Assembly: GCF_000961885.1 (NCBI RefSeq)
Contig: NZ_JZKH01000034.1
Span: 1 to 64,000, forward strand
DNA: 64,000 nucleotides
Direction: 5' to 3'
Source: Streptomyces rubellomurinus
Lineage (GTDB): Bacteria > Actinomycetota > Actinomycetes > Streptomycetales > Streptomycetaceae
The notes under the pieces are model-generated. The model had not been told where the DNA came from. It worked only from the letters and a program-made list of their open reading frames with translations, and searched no databases. This document shows, piece after piece, positions 43,240-51,300 of this stretch (position 1 is its first letter; every line of letters begins with the position of its first letter). The translations under genes and the position numbers were made by a program.

Positions 43240-44541
43240 GTGGAGCAGACTTTCGCAAGGAGCGTCCCCGGACCCGGCATCGCCGAGGGTGCGGTGGCCG
43301 CCCTCGCCGACGAGACCCTGGACTGGCGGTTCAAGGCCGCTCCGCCGCAGTCCTGGGGGCACACCGTCCGGGACTGGCTCGCCACCGGGCCGACCCTCGG
43401 CGACCTCGGCACCCCGCTGCTCACCCTCGACGCCGCCGCCCTCGACCACAACCTGCGCACCATGGCCGACTGGTGCGCCTCCGCCGGCGTCGCGCTCGCC
43501 CCGCACGGCAAGACCACCATGGCCCCTGCCCTCTGGCAGGCCCAACTGGCCGCCGGCGCCCACGGCATCACCCTCGCCAACCTCCCGCAGGTGCGCGTCG
43601 CCCGGGCCTTCGGGGTGCGGCGCATCCTGCTCGCCAACACCCTGCTCGACCCGGCCGGGCTGGCCTGGCTCGCCGCCGAACTCGCCGCCGACCCGGCCTT
43701 CGCCTTCGTCTCCTGGGTCGACTCCACCGAGAGCGTGCGGCTGATGGACGAGGCGCTGCGCGCCGCCGGCGCCGAACGGCCGGTCGAGGTGCTGGTCGAA
43801 CTCGGCGGCCCCGGCGGGCGGACCGGCGCCCGGGGCGTCGACGCGGCCGTCGAGATCGCCGCCGCCGTCCTGCGCGCCCCCACCCTGCGGCTCGCGGGCG
43901 TCGGCGGCTACGAGGGCGCGCTCGCCCACGACGCCGAACCGGACGCGCTCGCCGCCGTCCGCGGCTACCTCACGTCCCTCGGCGAACTCCACGGCCGGCT
44001 CGCCCGCGCCTACCCCGACGACGCGCCACCGGTCGTCACCGCCGGCGGCAGCGCCTACTTCGACCTGGTCGTCGAGGAGACGGCCGGCCTGCCGGAGGCC
44101 CTGGTGGTGCTCCGCTCCGGCGCCTACCTCGCCCACGACGACGGCTTCTACCGCGGCGTCTCGCCGTTCGCCCGCGGCACCGGACGGGCGCCGCTGCGCA
44201 GCGCGCTGCACGGCTGGGCCCGGGTGGCCTCCCGGCCCGAACCGCAACTCGCGCTGCTGGACGCCGGCAAGCGCGACCTGCCCTTCGACGAGGGCCTGCC
44301 CGAACCGCAACAGGTGCGCGGCGGAGCCGAGTTGACCGGGACGACGGCCCGGATCACCGCCCTCAACGACCAGCACGCCTTCCTGCGCGACGCCGGCGAC
44401 CTCGCGCCGGTCGGCGCGGTGCTGCGGCTCGGCGTCTCGCACCCGTGCACGGCCTTCGACAAGTGGACGGCGATCCCGGTGCTGGACAGCGCCGACGCCG
44501 CCGAGCCGAAGGTCACCGGCCTGGTCAGGACGTTCTTCTGA
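43240..44541 (+). CDS. Fold-type III PLP enzyme: D-amino-acid (D-serine-type) dehydratase/deaminase
   Basis: A 433-residue enzyme of the alanine-racemase-like D-serine dehydratase / D-threonine aldolase family. The PLP lysine is Lys91 in LAPHGKTTMAP; the C-terminal metal site is His401 and Cys403 in GVSHPCTAFDKW. Such enzymes use PLP and zinc to eliminate the 3-hydroxyl of 3-hydroxy-D-amino acids. D-Glucosaminate is a 3-hydroxy amino acid of R configuration at C2, and its dehydration gives KDG. Given KDG kinase and KDPG aldolase beside it, I infer D-glucosaminate dehydratase; D-serine or D-threonine remain alternatives. GTG 43240 follows GAGGGAGAGA. The stop and the next start share a base (TGATG). 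Confidence 0.82.
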   Translation: MEQTFARSVPGPGIAEGAVAALADETLDWRFKAAPPQSWGHTVRDWLATGPTLGDLGTPLLTLDAAALDHNLRTMADWCASAGVALAPHGKTTMAPALWQAQLAAGAHGITLANLPQVRVARAFGVRRILLANTLLDPAGLAWLAAELAADPAFAFVSWVDSTESVRLMDEALRAAGAERPVEVLVELGGPGGRTGARGVDAAVEIAAAVLRAPTLRLAGVGGYEGALAHDAEPDALAAVRGYLTSLGELHGRLARAYPDDAPPVVTAGGSAYFDLVVEETAGLPEALVVLRSGAYLAHDDGFYRGVSPFARGTGRAPLRSALHGWARVASRPEPQLALLDAGKRDLPFDEGLPEPQQVRGGAELTGTTARITALNDQHAFLRDAGDLAPVGAVLRLGVSHPCTAFDKWTAIPVLDSADAAEPKVTGLVRTFF

Positions 44542-46178
44542 TGGCGGACGGGGAGAGAATCGGCGCGGGTGTCGGGGAGGACACCGTCTTCAAGGGCGCG
44601 ACGGTCGTCGACGGCACCGGGGCGCCGCGCCGCCGGGCCGACGTGCGGATCGCGGGCGGCCTGATCGCCGAGATCGGGTCGGGGCTGGGCGGGCCGTCCG
44701 TGGTGGACGCGGACGGGCTCGTCCTCGCCCCCGGGTTCATCGACATGCACGCCCACTCCGACCTCGCACTGCTCCTCGAACCCGAGCACCCGGCCAAGGT
44801 CACCCAGGGCGTCACCTGCGAGGTGCTCGGCCAGGACGGCCTCTCGTACGCCCCGGTGGACGACACCACGCTGCCCGCGCTGCGCCGTCAACTGGCGGGC
44901 TGGAACGGCGATCCGGCGGGCTTCGACTGGGACTGGCGCGGGGTCGCCGGCTACCTGGACCGGCTCGACCGCACCGGGCCGGCCGTCAACGCCTGCTACC
45001 TCGTCCCGCACGGAACGCTGCGGATGCTCGCCATGGGCTGGGCCGACCGGGCGCCGAGCCCGGCCGAACTCGACCGGATGCGCCAGCACTTGGCGCAGGG
45101 GCTGCTGGACGGCGCGGTCGGCATGTCCAGCGGCCTCAGCTACACGCCGGGGATGTACGCGGACACCGCCGAACTGGTCGACCTGTGCACCGTCGTCGCG
45201 GCCTACGGGGGCTTCCACGCGCCGCACCAGCGCTCGTACGGCGAGGGCGCGTTGGCCGGCTACGCGGAGATGGTGGAGATCGCCCGGCGGTCCGGCTGCG
45301 GGCTGCACCTGACCCACGCCACGATGAACTTCGGTGTCAACCGGGGCCGGGCCGGAGAGCTGCTGGCGCTGGTCGACGCGGCGCTCGCCGAGGGCGTCGA
45401 CCTCACCCTGGACAGCTACCCGTACCTGCCCGGCTCCACCACCCTGGCCGCCCTGCTGCCCAGTTGGGCGGGCGAGGGCGGGCCGGCGGCGACCCTGGCC
45501 CGGCTCGCCGACCCGGCGGTGCGCGAGCGGATCCGGTACGCGATGGAGGAGCGGGGCAGCGACGGCTGCCACGGCGTCGTCGCCGACTGGGCCACCGTCC
45601 AGGTGTCCGGGGTGGGTTCGGCGGAGCTGGCGGGCGCGGTCGGTCGGACCGTCGCCGAACTCGCCGCCGAGCAGGGGCGCGGCGGCACCGAGGTCTTCCT
45701 CGACCTGCTGGTCCGGGACGAGTTGGCCACCACGATCCTGCAGCACGTCGGGCACGAGGAGAACGTCCGCGCGATCATGCGGCACCCCGCGCACACCGCG
45801 GGCAGCGACGGCCTGCTCGTCGGTGCCCGCCCGCACCCGCGCGCCTGGGGCACCTTCCCCCGCTACCTCGGCCGCTACAGCCGGGAGTCGGGCGTGCTGA
45901 CGCTGGAGGAGGCGGTCGCCCGGATGACCGGCCGCCCGGCCGCCCGGCTGGGGCTGCACGGGCGCGGCCGGATCGCCCCCGGGCACCACGCGGACCTGGT
46001 GCTCTTCGACCCGGACCTGGTCCGGGACGCCGCGACCTTCGAACACCCCCGGCTGCCCGCCGAGGGCATCGCGTACGTGTACGTCAACGGCATCGCCGTC
46101 GTCCGGCAGGGCCGCACCACGGGCGCCCGCCCGGGGCGCGCCCTGCGCCGCACCGACCGAGGGGTCATGGCCCTGTGA
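44541..46178 (+). CDS. N-acyl-D-amino-acid deacylase (D-aminoacylase, amidohydrolase superfamily)
   Basis: A 545-residue metallo-amidohydrolase. The metal motif H-x-H is His70/His72 in GFIDMHAHSDLALL; further ligands are expected in LHLTHATM and the aspartate in HTAGSDGLLVGARPHPR. GRIAPGHHADLVLFDPD closes the barrel and beta-sandwich. The family removes acyl groups from N-acyl-D-amino acids. Within this island N-acetyl-D-glucosaminate is the substrate that makes all neighbours fit. No signal peptide is present, so it acts in the cytoplasm. ATG 44541 overlaps the upstream stop by one base; the stop overlaps the aldolase start by four. Confidence 0.88.
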   Translation: MADGERIGAGVGEDTVFKGATVVDGTGAPRRRADVRIAGGLIAEIGSGLGGPSVVDADGLVLAPGFIDMHAHSDLALLLEPEHPAKVTQGVTCEVLGQDGLSYAPVDDTTLPALRRQLAGWNGDPAGFDWDWRGVAGYLDRLDRTGPAVNACYLVPHGTLRMLAMGWADRAPSPAELDRMRQHLAQGLLDGAVGMSSGLSYTPGMYADTAELVDLCTVVAAYGGFHAPHQRSYGEGALAGYAEMVEIARRSGCGLHLTHATMNFGVNRGRAGELLALVDAALAEGVDLTLDSYPYLPGSTTLAALLPSWAGEGGPAATLARLADPAVRERIRYAMEERGSDGCHGVVADWATVQVSGVGSAELAGAVGRTVAELAAEQGRGGTEVFLDLLVRDELATTILQHVGHEENVRAIMRHPAHTAGSDGLLVGARPHPRAWGTFPRYLGRYSRESGVLTLEEAVARMTGRPAARLGLHGRGRIAPGHHADLVLFDPDLVRDAATFEHPRLPAEGIAYVYVNGIAVVRQGRTTGARPGRALRRTDRGVMAL

Positions 46179-46894
46179 ACGCTCCGCCTGTCCGTTCGTC
46201 GCCTGTCCGTTCGTCGCCTGTCAATGCGCCGCCCGTCAATGCGCCGTCCGAGCAGGGGACTTCGGCCGACTTCCGGGCCGAGCTGCGGGCCGGTACCGGG
46301 CCGGTGATCGCGGTGGTCCGTGCGCCCCGGATACCGGACGCCGCCGCGCTGTGCGCCGCGCTCGCCGAAGGCGGCATCGGCTTCACCGAACTCACCTTCA
46401 CCACACCGGATGTGACGACCCATCTGGAGCGGGCCGCGCAGGCCGGCCGGCGGGTCGGCGTCGGGACGGTGCTCACCGCCGAGCAGGCCGAGCGCGGGAT
46501 CGCCGCCGGGGCGTCCTTCCTGGTCACGCCCGGCTGCCGGCCCGAGGTGGCGCGGGCGGCACGGGCCGCCGGGGTGCCGGTGGTGCTCGGGGCGCTCACC
46601 CCGACCGAGGTGGCGCACGCGGTGGACCTCGGGGCCGCCGCCGTGAAGATCTTCCCCGCCCGGGCCTTCGGCCCCGGCTACTTCAAGGACCTGCGCGGCC
46701 CGTACCCGCAGGTGCCGCTGGTCGCCTCGGGCGGGGTGAACGCGGGCAACGCGGCCGAGTTCCTGCGGCAGGGCGCGCTCGCCGTGTGCGCGGGCACGGA
46801 CGTGGTGCCGCCGGAGGCGGTGGCGGCGGGGGACTGGGCGGAGATCACCCGGCGGGCCCGGGCGTTCACGGCGGCCTGCGCGGTTCGGGAGTAG
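46175..46894 (+). CDS. eda: KDPG/KHG aldolase
   Basis: A 239-residue class I aldolase that splits 2-keto-3-deoxy-6-phosphogluconate to pyruvate and glyceraldehyde-3-phosphate. The Schiff-base lysine is Lys158 in AAAVKIFPAR; GFTELTFTTPD holds the catalytic glutamate; GVGTVLTAEQAERGIAAGA and LVTPGCRPEVARAA are family blocks. The first 28 residues come from two 15-base duplications (46187-46245), giving PVRSSPVRSSPVNAPPVNAP, and are probably disordered. GTG 46175 overlaps the deacylase stop. It is the last gene of the plus-strand operon. Confidence 0.9.
   Translation: MNAPPVRSSPVRSSPVNAPPVNAPSEQGTSADFRAELRAGTGPVIAVVRAPRIPDAAALCAALAEGGIGFTELTFTTPDVTTHLERAAQAGRRVGVGTVLTAEQAERGIAAGASFLVTPGCRPEVARAARAAGVPVVLGALTPTEVAHAVDLGAAAVKIFPARAFGPGYFKDLRGPYPQVPLVASGGVNAGNAAEFLRQGALAVCAGTDVVPPEAVAAGDWAEITRRARAFTAACAVRE
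46187..46245 (+). repeat. Two in-frame 15-bp duplications in the KDPG aldolase 5' end
   Basis: CCTGTCCGTTCGTCG occurs twice in a row, followed by two copies of CCTGTCAATGCGCCG (the second with one change). They keep the reading frame. Confidence 0.85.
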
Positions 46895-47016
46895 GCGGGC
46901 CTGTCGCTTGGGCGGCGGACTGTCGGGGTGGGCGGGATTGGACGAGAATCGGGGGCATCCGGCTCAGCCCCGAGCTTCAGCCCCCAGGCCCAGGACCCGG
47001 CAGGAGGACCCACCCC

Positions 47017-48603
47017 ATGACCTCGACCCGCCCCGGCCCCCACTGGCTCGCCGACGCCGTCCTCTACCAGATCTACCCGCAGAGCTTCGCGGACTCGGAC
47101 GGCGACGGCATCGGCGACTTCGCGGGCATCGCCGAGCACCTGGACCACCTCGCCTGGCTCGGCGTCGACACGGTCTGGCTCAACCCCTGCTTCGCCTCGC
47201 CGTTCCGCGACGCGGGCTACGACATCACCGACTACCTCGCCGCCGCCCCGCGCTACGGCGACACCGAAGGCCTGGTCGCGCTGGTCGAGGCCGCCCGCGG
47301 CCGGGGCATCCGGGTGCTGCTGGACCTCGTCGCCGGCCACACCTCCGACCGCCACCCCTGGTTCCTGGCCTCCGCCGAGGACCCGTCCGACCACCGGTAC
47401 ATCTGGTCCGACCGGCAGGTGGACGGCTTCGTCGCCTCGCCCGGTGCCCGCCCCGGCTGGTACCGGCCGAACTTCTTCGACTGCCAGCCCGCGCTCAACT
47501 TCGGCTACGCGCGCAGCAGTTCGGAGGAGCCCTGGCGCCAGCCGGTGGACGCCGAGGGCCCGCGCGCCAACCGGGCCGCGCTGCGCGGGATCATGGCGCA
47601 CTGGCTCGGCCTCGGCGTGGCCGGCTTCCGGGTCGACATGGCGTACTCGCTGGTCAAGGACGACCCGGACAAGGCGGAGACCGCCAAGCTCTGGACCGAG
47701 ACCCGCGACTGGCTGGACCGCACCCACCCCGAGGCGGCGCTGTTCGCCGAGTGGGGCGACCCGGCCGCCGCCGTCGCCGCCGGCTTCCACGCCGACTTCT
47801 TCCTGCACTTCGGCGGCGCCGACCACGGCCTGCCGCTGCGCTCGCTGTGGAACAACAACGGCGGGACGGTCGAGGAGTTCTGGCGCCAGGACGCCTGCTA
47901 CTTCGAGGCCGAGGGGCGCGGCACCCCGCAGCCCTTCCTGGACGCCTGGCGCTCGGCGGCCGAACTCACCAGCGGCGACGGGCAGATCGTGCTGCCCACC
48001 GCCAACCACGACTTCTCCCGGCTCGCCACCGGCCCGCGCACCGCCGAGCAACTGGCCCCCGCCTTCGCCTTCCTGCTCACCTGGCCGACCCTGCCGGCGA
48101 TCTACTACGGCGACGAGATCGGCATGCGCTACCTGCCCGGGCTGCCGGACGTCGAGGGCAGCGTGCTCGGCCCGCGCTTCAACCGGGCCGGCTCGCGCAC
48201 CCCGATGCAGTGGGCGCCCGGCCCGACCGCCGGCTTCTCCGCCGCCCCGGCCGAGCGGCTGTACCTGCCGGTCGACCCGGACCCGCACCGCCCGGACGTG
48301 CTCTCCCAGCGCGCCGACCCGACCTCGCTGCTGCACACCGTTCGCCGCCTGATCGCGCTGCGCCGGGCGCACCCGGGGCTGGGCTCCGCCGGCTCGGTGG
48401 ACGTCCGGCACGCCGGGTACCCGCTGGTGTACACCCGGGACGGGCGGTACCTGGTGGCGGTGAACCCGCGCCGGGAGCCGGGCGCGGTGCGGCTGCCGGA
48501 GGGCGGCGGAGCCGTCCGGCCGCTGGAGGCGCAGGGGGTGCGGGTGGCGGACGGCGAGCTGCGGGCGGACGGGTTCTCGTACGGGGTGTTCGAGCTGGGC
48601 TGA
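47017..48603 (+). CDS. GH13 alpha-glucosidase/oligo-glucosidase
   Basis: A 528-residue cytoplasmic GH13 enzyme. Conserved regions are visible: VWLNPCFASPFRDAGYDITD, LLDLVAGHTSDRHPWF (region I), GFRVDMAY (region II, nucleophile Asp), LFAEWGDP (acid/base Glu) and TANHDFSR (His-Asp). This layout fits oligo-1,6-glucosidase, alpha-glucosidase or a trehalose synthase-like branch; trehalose synthase usually has an extended C-terminus, absent here. There is no signal peptide. ATG 47017 follows AGGAGG (47002-47007). It is probably separate from the aldolase operon (122-base gap). Confidence 0.85.
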   Translation: MTSTRPGPHWLADAVLYQIYPQSFADSDGDGIGDFAGIAEHLDHLAWLGVDTVWLNPCFASPFRDAGYDITDYLAAAPRYGDTEGLVALVEAARGRGIRVLLDLVAGHTSDRHPWFLASAEDPSDHRYIWSDRQVDGFVASPGARPGWYRPNFFDCQPALNFGYARSSSEEPWRQPVDAEGPRANRAALRGIMAHWLGLGVAGFRVDMAYSLVKDDPDKAETAKLWTETRDWLDRTHPEAALFAEWGDPAAAVAAGFHADFFLHFGGADHGLPLRSLWNNNGGTVEEFWRQDACYFEAEGRGTPQPFLDAWRSAAELTSGDGQIVLPTANHDFSRLATGPRTAEQLAPAFAFLLTWPTLPAIYYGDEIGMRYLPGLPDVEGSVLGPRFNRAGSRTPMQWAPGPTAGFSAAPAERLYLPVDPDPHRPDVLSQRADPTSLLHTVRRLIALRRAHPGLGSAGSVDVRHAGYPLVYTRDGRYLVAVNPRREPGAVRLPEGGGAVRPLEAQGVRVADGELRADGFSYGVFELG

Positions 48604-48645
48604 CGGGCGCCGGGGCGGGAGGGCTGTCCCGCAGTGCCGGATAGT

Positions 48646-48667
48646 TGTAAGCTACATCCATAGATGG
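48646..48667. promoter_or_regulatory. Two adjacent small inverted repeats in an AT-rich promoter
   Basis: TGTA-AGC-TACA (48646-48656) and CCAT-AG-ATGG (48658-48667) lie side by side in the most AT-rich part of the neighbourhood, about 75-95 bases before the membrane protein start. They look like TetR- or MarR-type operator halves. Confidence 0.5.
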
Positions 48668-48740
48668 TTGCATTTACCACCCTCATTGGTTGGTTTTGCC
48701 ACCTTGTTTCGAGAGAGCACCGGAGGACGGTACGACCGCC

Positions 48741-49796
48741 ATGAGCAGCACACCCCGGAACCCCGCCGCAGCGCCCACCCTGGGGCACTCGCTCAAGCAC
48801 CTCGCCGTCCACCTGATCACCCCGCTGCTGATGTGCCTCGGCATGGCGCTCGCCTACCAGGGCGCCTTCCATCAGCCCGAGCCGCACCACCTCAAGGTCG
48901 CGGTGGTCGGCACCACCCCGCAGGCGGACGGCCTCGCCCAGGCGATCCGCGCCAAGGCGGGCGACGCGCTCGACGTCCGGACGCTGCCCGACCGGGCCGC
49001 CGCCGAACAGCAGCTGCGCGACCGCGAGCTGGTCGGCGCCTTCGTGCCGGACGCCAGGAGCCCGGAGCTGCTCGTCGCCAAGGGCAACTCGGACACCTCG
49101 GTGGTGGCCGCCACGGCGGTGTTCACCACCGTCACGGACAAGCAGGGCGTGCCGCTGCACGTCACCAACCTCACCCCGCTCGCCGAGGGCGACCCGACCG
49201 GCCAGGGCCTGTTCTTCCTGCTGGTCGCGCTGAGCATCGGCTCGTACGCCAGCGTCGCGGTGATCGGCGCCGCCGGGGCCGCGCTGGCGATGCGGGTCCG
49301 CGTGCTGGTGGGCGTGGCGGTGTCGCTGGTGGTCAGCGTGATCGGGATCGTCACCGCCGGGCCGGTCTTCCACGTCGTCGACCACTCCCACGCCGCCGTG
49401 TGGGCGCTCGGCTGGCTCTACTCCGCGGGCATCGTGCTGATCGGCATCGGCCTGCACAGCTTCCTGAAGCGGTGGACCACGCTCGGGATGATGGTGCTGT
49501 TCGTGATGCTGAACTTCACCTCCTCCGGCGGCATCTACCGGCCCGAGCTGCAGAACGGGTTCTTCGGCACCCTGCACGGCTTCTGGACCGGCGCCGGCTT
49601 CCAGGAGGGCGCGCGCAGCATCCTGTACTTCGACGGCGGCGCCGGCCTCGGCGGGCACGTCGCCACCCTGGTGGTCTGGCTGCTGCTGGGCGGGGCCGTG
49701 GTCGCGGCCGCGGCGCTGTACGAGCGGCGCGGACGCCGCGAGGTGGAGACCGCCGTCGAGGCGGAGGAGGAGATGGAGGAGGCCGTCGCGGTCTAG
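48741..49796 (+). CDS. YhgE/ABC-2-like membrane protein
   Basis: A 351-residue membrane protein. One helix at about 24-42, then a 125-residue extracytoplasmic domain (LKVAVVGTTPQADGLAQAIR, ELVGAFVPDARSPELLVAKG), then five to six helices (from about 155), the last ending in a short acidic tail (EAEEEMEEAVAV). This resembles the YhgE/Pip and DUF3533 relatives of ABC-2 permeases, which act without an obvious ATPase. Its cargo is unknown. ATG 48741 has ACCGGAGGACGG upstream with a long spacer. Operator-like repeats upstream suggest repression by a TetR-like protein, but none is adjacent. Confidence 0.7.
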   Translation: MSSTPRNPAAAPTLGHSLKHLAVHLITPLLMCLGMALAYQGAFHQPEPHHLKVAVVGTTPQADGLAQAIRAKAGDALDVRTLPDRAAAEQQLRDRELVGAFVPDARSPELLVAKGNSDTSVVAATAVFTTVTDKQGVPLHVTNLTPLAEGDPTGQGLFFLLVALSIGSYASVAVIGAAGAALAMRVRVLVGVAVSLVVSVIGIVTAGPVFHVVDHSHAAVWALGWLYSAGIVLIGIGLHSFLKRWTTLGMMVLFVMLNFTSSGGIYRPELQNGFFGTLHGFWTGAGFQEGARSILYFDGGAGLGGHVATLVVWLLLGGAVVAAAALYERRGRREVETAVEAEEEMEEAVAV

Positions 49797-49926
49797 GCCG
49801 CGGTCCAGGCCGCGGTCCAGGCCGCGGTCCAGGGAGTGCTCCCACCCGGCGCCAGGGCATCGGCACCGGGTGGGGATCGGCGGCCCGCGCCCGGCTCCGG
49901 ACAGGCCGGGCGCGGGCCCCTTCGGC

Positions 49927-50661
49927 TCAGCCGACCCGCTTCACCGGCGTCGGCGGCCGGGTGAAGCAGCAGTCCCCGCAGACCCCGGCGTCCGGCCCCA
50001 CCCGGTAGTACAGGCAGCAGCTGCGCCGCCGGAACACCGCGCCGCCGCCCGGGAGTATCCGCAGCGCGCCGGTGCCCGCCAGCGGCGGGCGGGACAGCAG
50101 CTCGGCGGCCAGGTCCCGCGCCGGGCCCGGGGCGTGCGCCTCCAGCACCCGCAGCGAGCCGGCCAGCGCGGAGGCGGCGTTGCCGTCCAGCAGCCGCGCC
50201 GACAGCGGGGCCGCCGCCCGGACGGCTGCCGCCAGCGGCGTCAACTGCCCGACCAGGACGGCCCGGTGGAGCCGGTCGGCGAGCGATCCGGCGGCCGGAT
50301 CGGCGATTGGTTCGGCCTCCGGTGGCGCCCAGAGGTCGATCGGGCCCTGGTCGGGGACCCGCACCCAGGCGTGCTCCAGCGTCGGCACCACCCCCAGCAG
50401 CGCGGCCGCCCCGAGCCCCACCGACCAGAACCGGGCCGCCAGCCCGAGGTGCAGGATCGACGCCGCGACCCGGGGCTCGGCGGTGCCCAGGCGCTGCGCC
50501 ACCACCCGGACGCGGGCGGCCAGCGGTGCGTCCGGGCCGGTGCCGAACAACTCGGGCAGCGGCCGGGAGCCCGGCGGCGGCCCGCCTGGGGAGGTGTCCA
50601 GGGCGAAGTACGGGCCGATGGCGGCGAGCCGGCTGTAGTCGGCCGGCCGGCGGCCGCTCAA
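49927..50661 (-). CDS. FhuF-like [2Fe-2S] protein (ferric siderophore reductase type)
   Basis: A 244-residue protein. The C-terminus has the FhuF cluster motif: RRSCCLYYRVGPDAGVCGDC, i.e. C-C-x10-C-x2-C, which binds an unusual [2Fe-2S] centre. The N-terminal part is the helical FhuF/IucA-like fold. Family members reduce ferric siderophores in the cytoplasm. No iron box was found upstream and no siderophore genes are near. The start is uncertain: TTG 50661 (MSGRRPADYS) has a GAGGG upstream; no ATG or GTG is close. Confidence 0.75.
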   Translation of the reverse strand: MSGRRPADYSRLAAIGPYFALDTSPGGPPPGSRPLPELFGTGPDAPLAARVRVVAQRLGTAEPRVAASILHLGLAARFWSVGLGAAALLGVVPTLEHAWVRVPDQGPIDLWAPPEAEPIADPAAGSLADRLHRAVLVGQLTPLAAAVRAAAPLSARLLDGNAASALAGSLRVLEAHAPGPARDLAAELLSRPPLAGTGALRILPGGGAVFRRRSCCLYYRVGPDAGVCGDCCFTRPPTPVKRVG

Positions 50662-50904
50662 CGGCCCTCCCCGGCGCGGCGGTTCGTCCCGGCGCGACGG
50701 TCGGAGGGGGTACGGCGGCCGGGCGTCGCGCGGCGGTCGGGCACGGTACGGCGGTCGGACGGGGTGCGGTGCGGTGCGGTCATCGGGCCTCCGGGGGAGC
50801 GTCGGGCGGATGAACGCTACCGTGCCCGACGCCCCGCCGCCGGTGGATCAGCGCTGGTCGTCCTGCCCGCGGCCGCGCCCGCGGTCCCGTCCGCCGTCCA
50901 CACA
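50662..50904. other. Low-complexity gene-free stretch
   Basis: GCGGT- and CGGTCGG-rich short repeats (for example TGCGGTGCGGTGCGGT at about 50766-50781). No gene is supported. It separates the FhuF-like gene from the phosphatase remnant. Confidence 0.55.
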
Positions 50905-51148
50905 TCACGCGGGTGTTGTCGACGGAGGCGGTGATGTGCCAGGACACCACGACCTCGCGCGAGGCGTCCGAGCCGAACTGCAGGTGCAGCCCGCAGACGC
51001 GCGGCGCGCCGCAGCCGTCAGGCCGCTGCCACAGCAGCGGGGAGGCGGCGGCGGGGGCGGCGGAGAGTCCGGAGAGGGAGACGGCGCCGCCGAGGCCGAG
51101 GTCGGTGGCATCGGCGAGCAGGGCGCGACGGCTGGAGGCGAGGTCCAC
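50905..51148 (-). pseudogene. 5' remnant of a purple acid phosphatase gene
   Basis: The minus strand encodes a signal-like start (SSRRALLADATDLGLGGAVS) and then WQRPDGCGAPRVCGLHLQFG and DASREVVVSWHITASVDNTR, the beginning of secreted streptomycete purple acid phosphatases. After about 80 residues the match stops and the frame runs into repetitive sequence. The catalytic metallophosphatase domain is missing. The remnant abuts the right end of a TnpB element, so transposition or a linked deletion may have broken it. Confidence 0.6.
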
Positions 51149-51149
51149 T

Positions 51150-51300
51150 GGAAGCGTTCGTGACTCCTCCCCCGGCTGAGGCCGGGGGCTTCTCGCTAAC
51201 CCTGGCAGGCGTCGCGACGGACCAGCCCGGCCCGTAGAACGTTGATGGCTCCCACCGTGTCAGCGTGCGCGCAGTGACCGCAGCTAACGCAGTGGAAGGT
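51150..51300 (-). ncRNA. Candidate TnpB guide RNA (omega/reRNA) region
   Basis: In IS605-type elements the guide RNA overlaps the 3' end of tnpB, includes the right-end hairpin and ends with flanking DNA as guide. The hairpin at 51169-51188 and AGGAGTCACG after it fit. The guide would then be the flanking sequence beginning GAACGCTTCCAGTGGACCTC, which leads into the phosphatase remnant. Inferred from family knowledge; boundaries uncertain. Confidence 0.4.

Noticed and set aside
46895..48603. GH13 glucosidase as part of the oxidised-GlcNAc island
   Set aside because: It has its own ribosome binding site, a 122-base gap and alpha-glucan specificity, with no role in the proposed pathway.
48668..50008. 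Long plus-strand frame overlapping the YhgE-like gene
   Set aside because: Out-of-frame shadow, Arg/Pro/Gly-rich; the membrane protein frame has clear helices.
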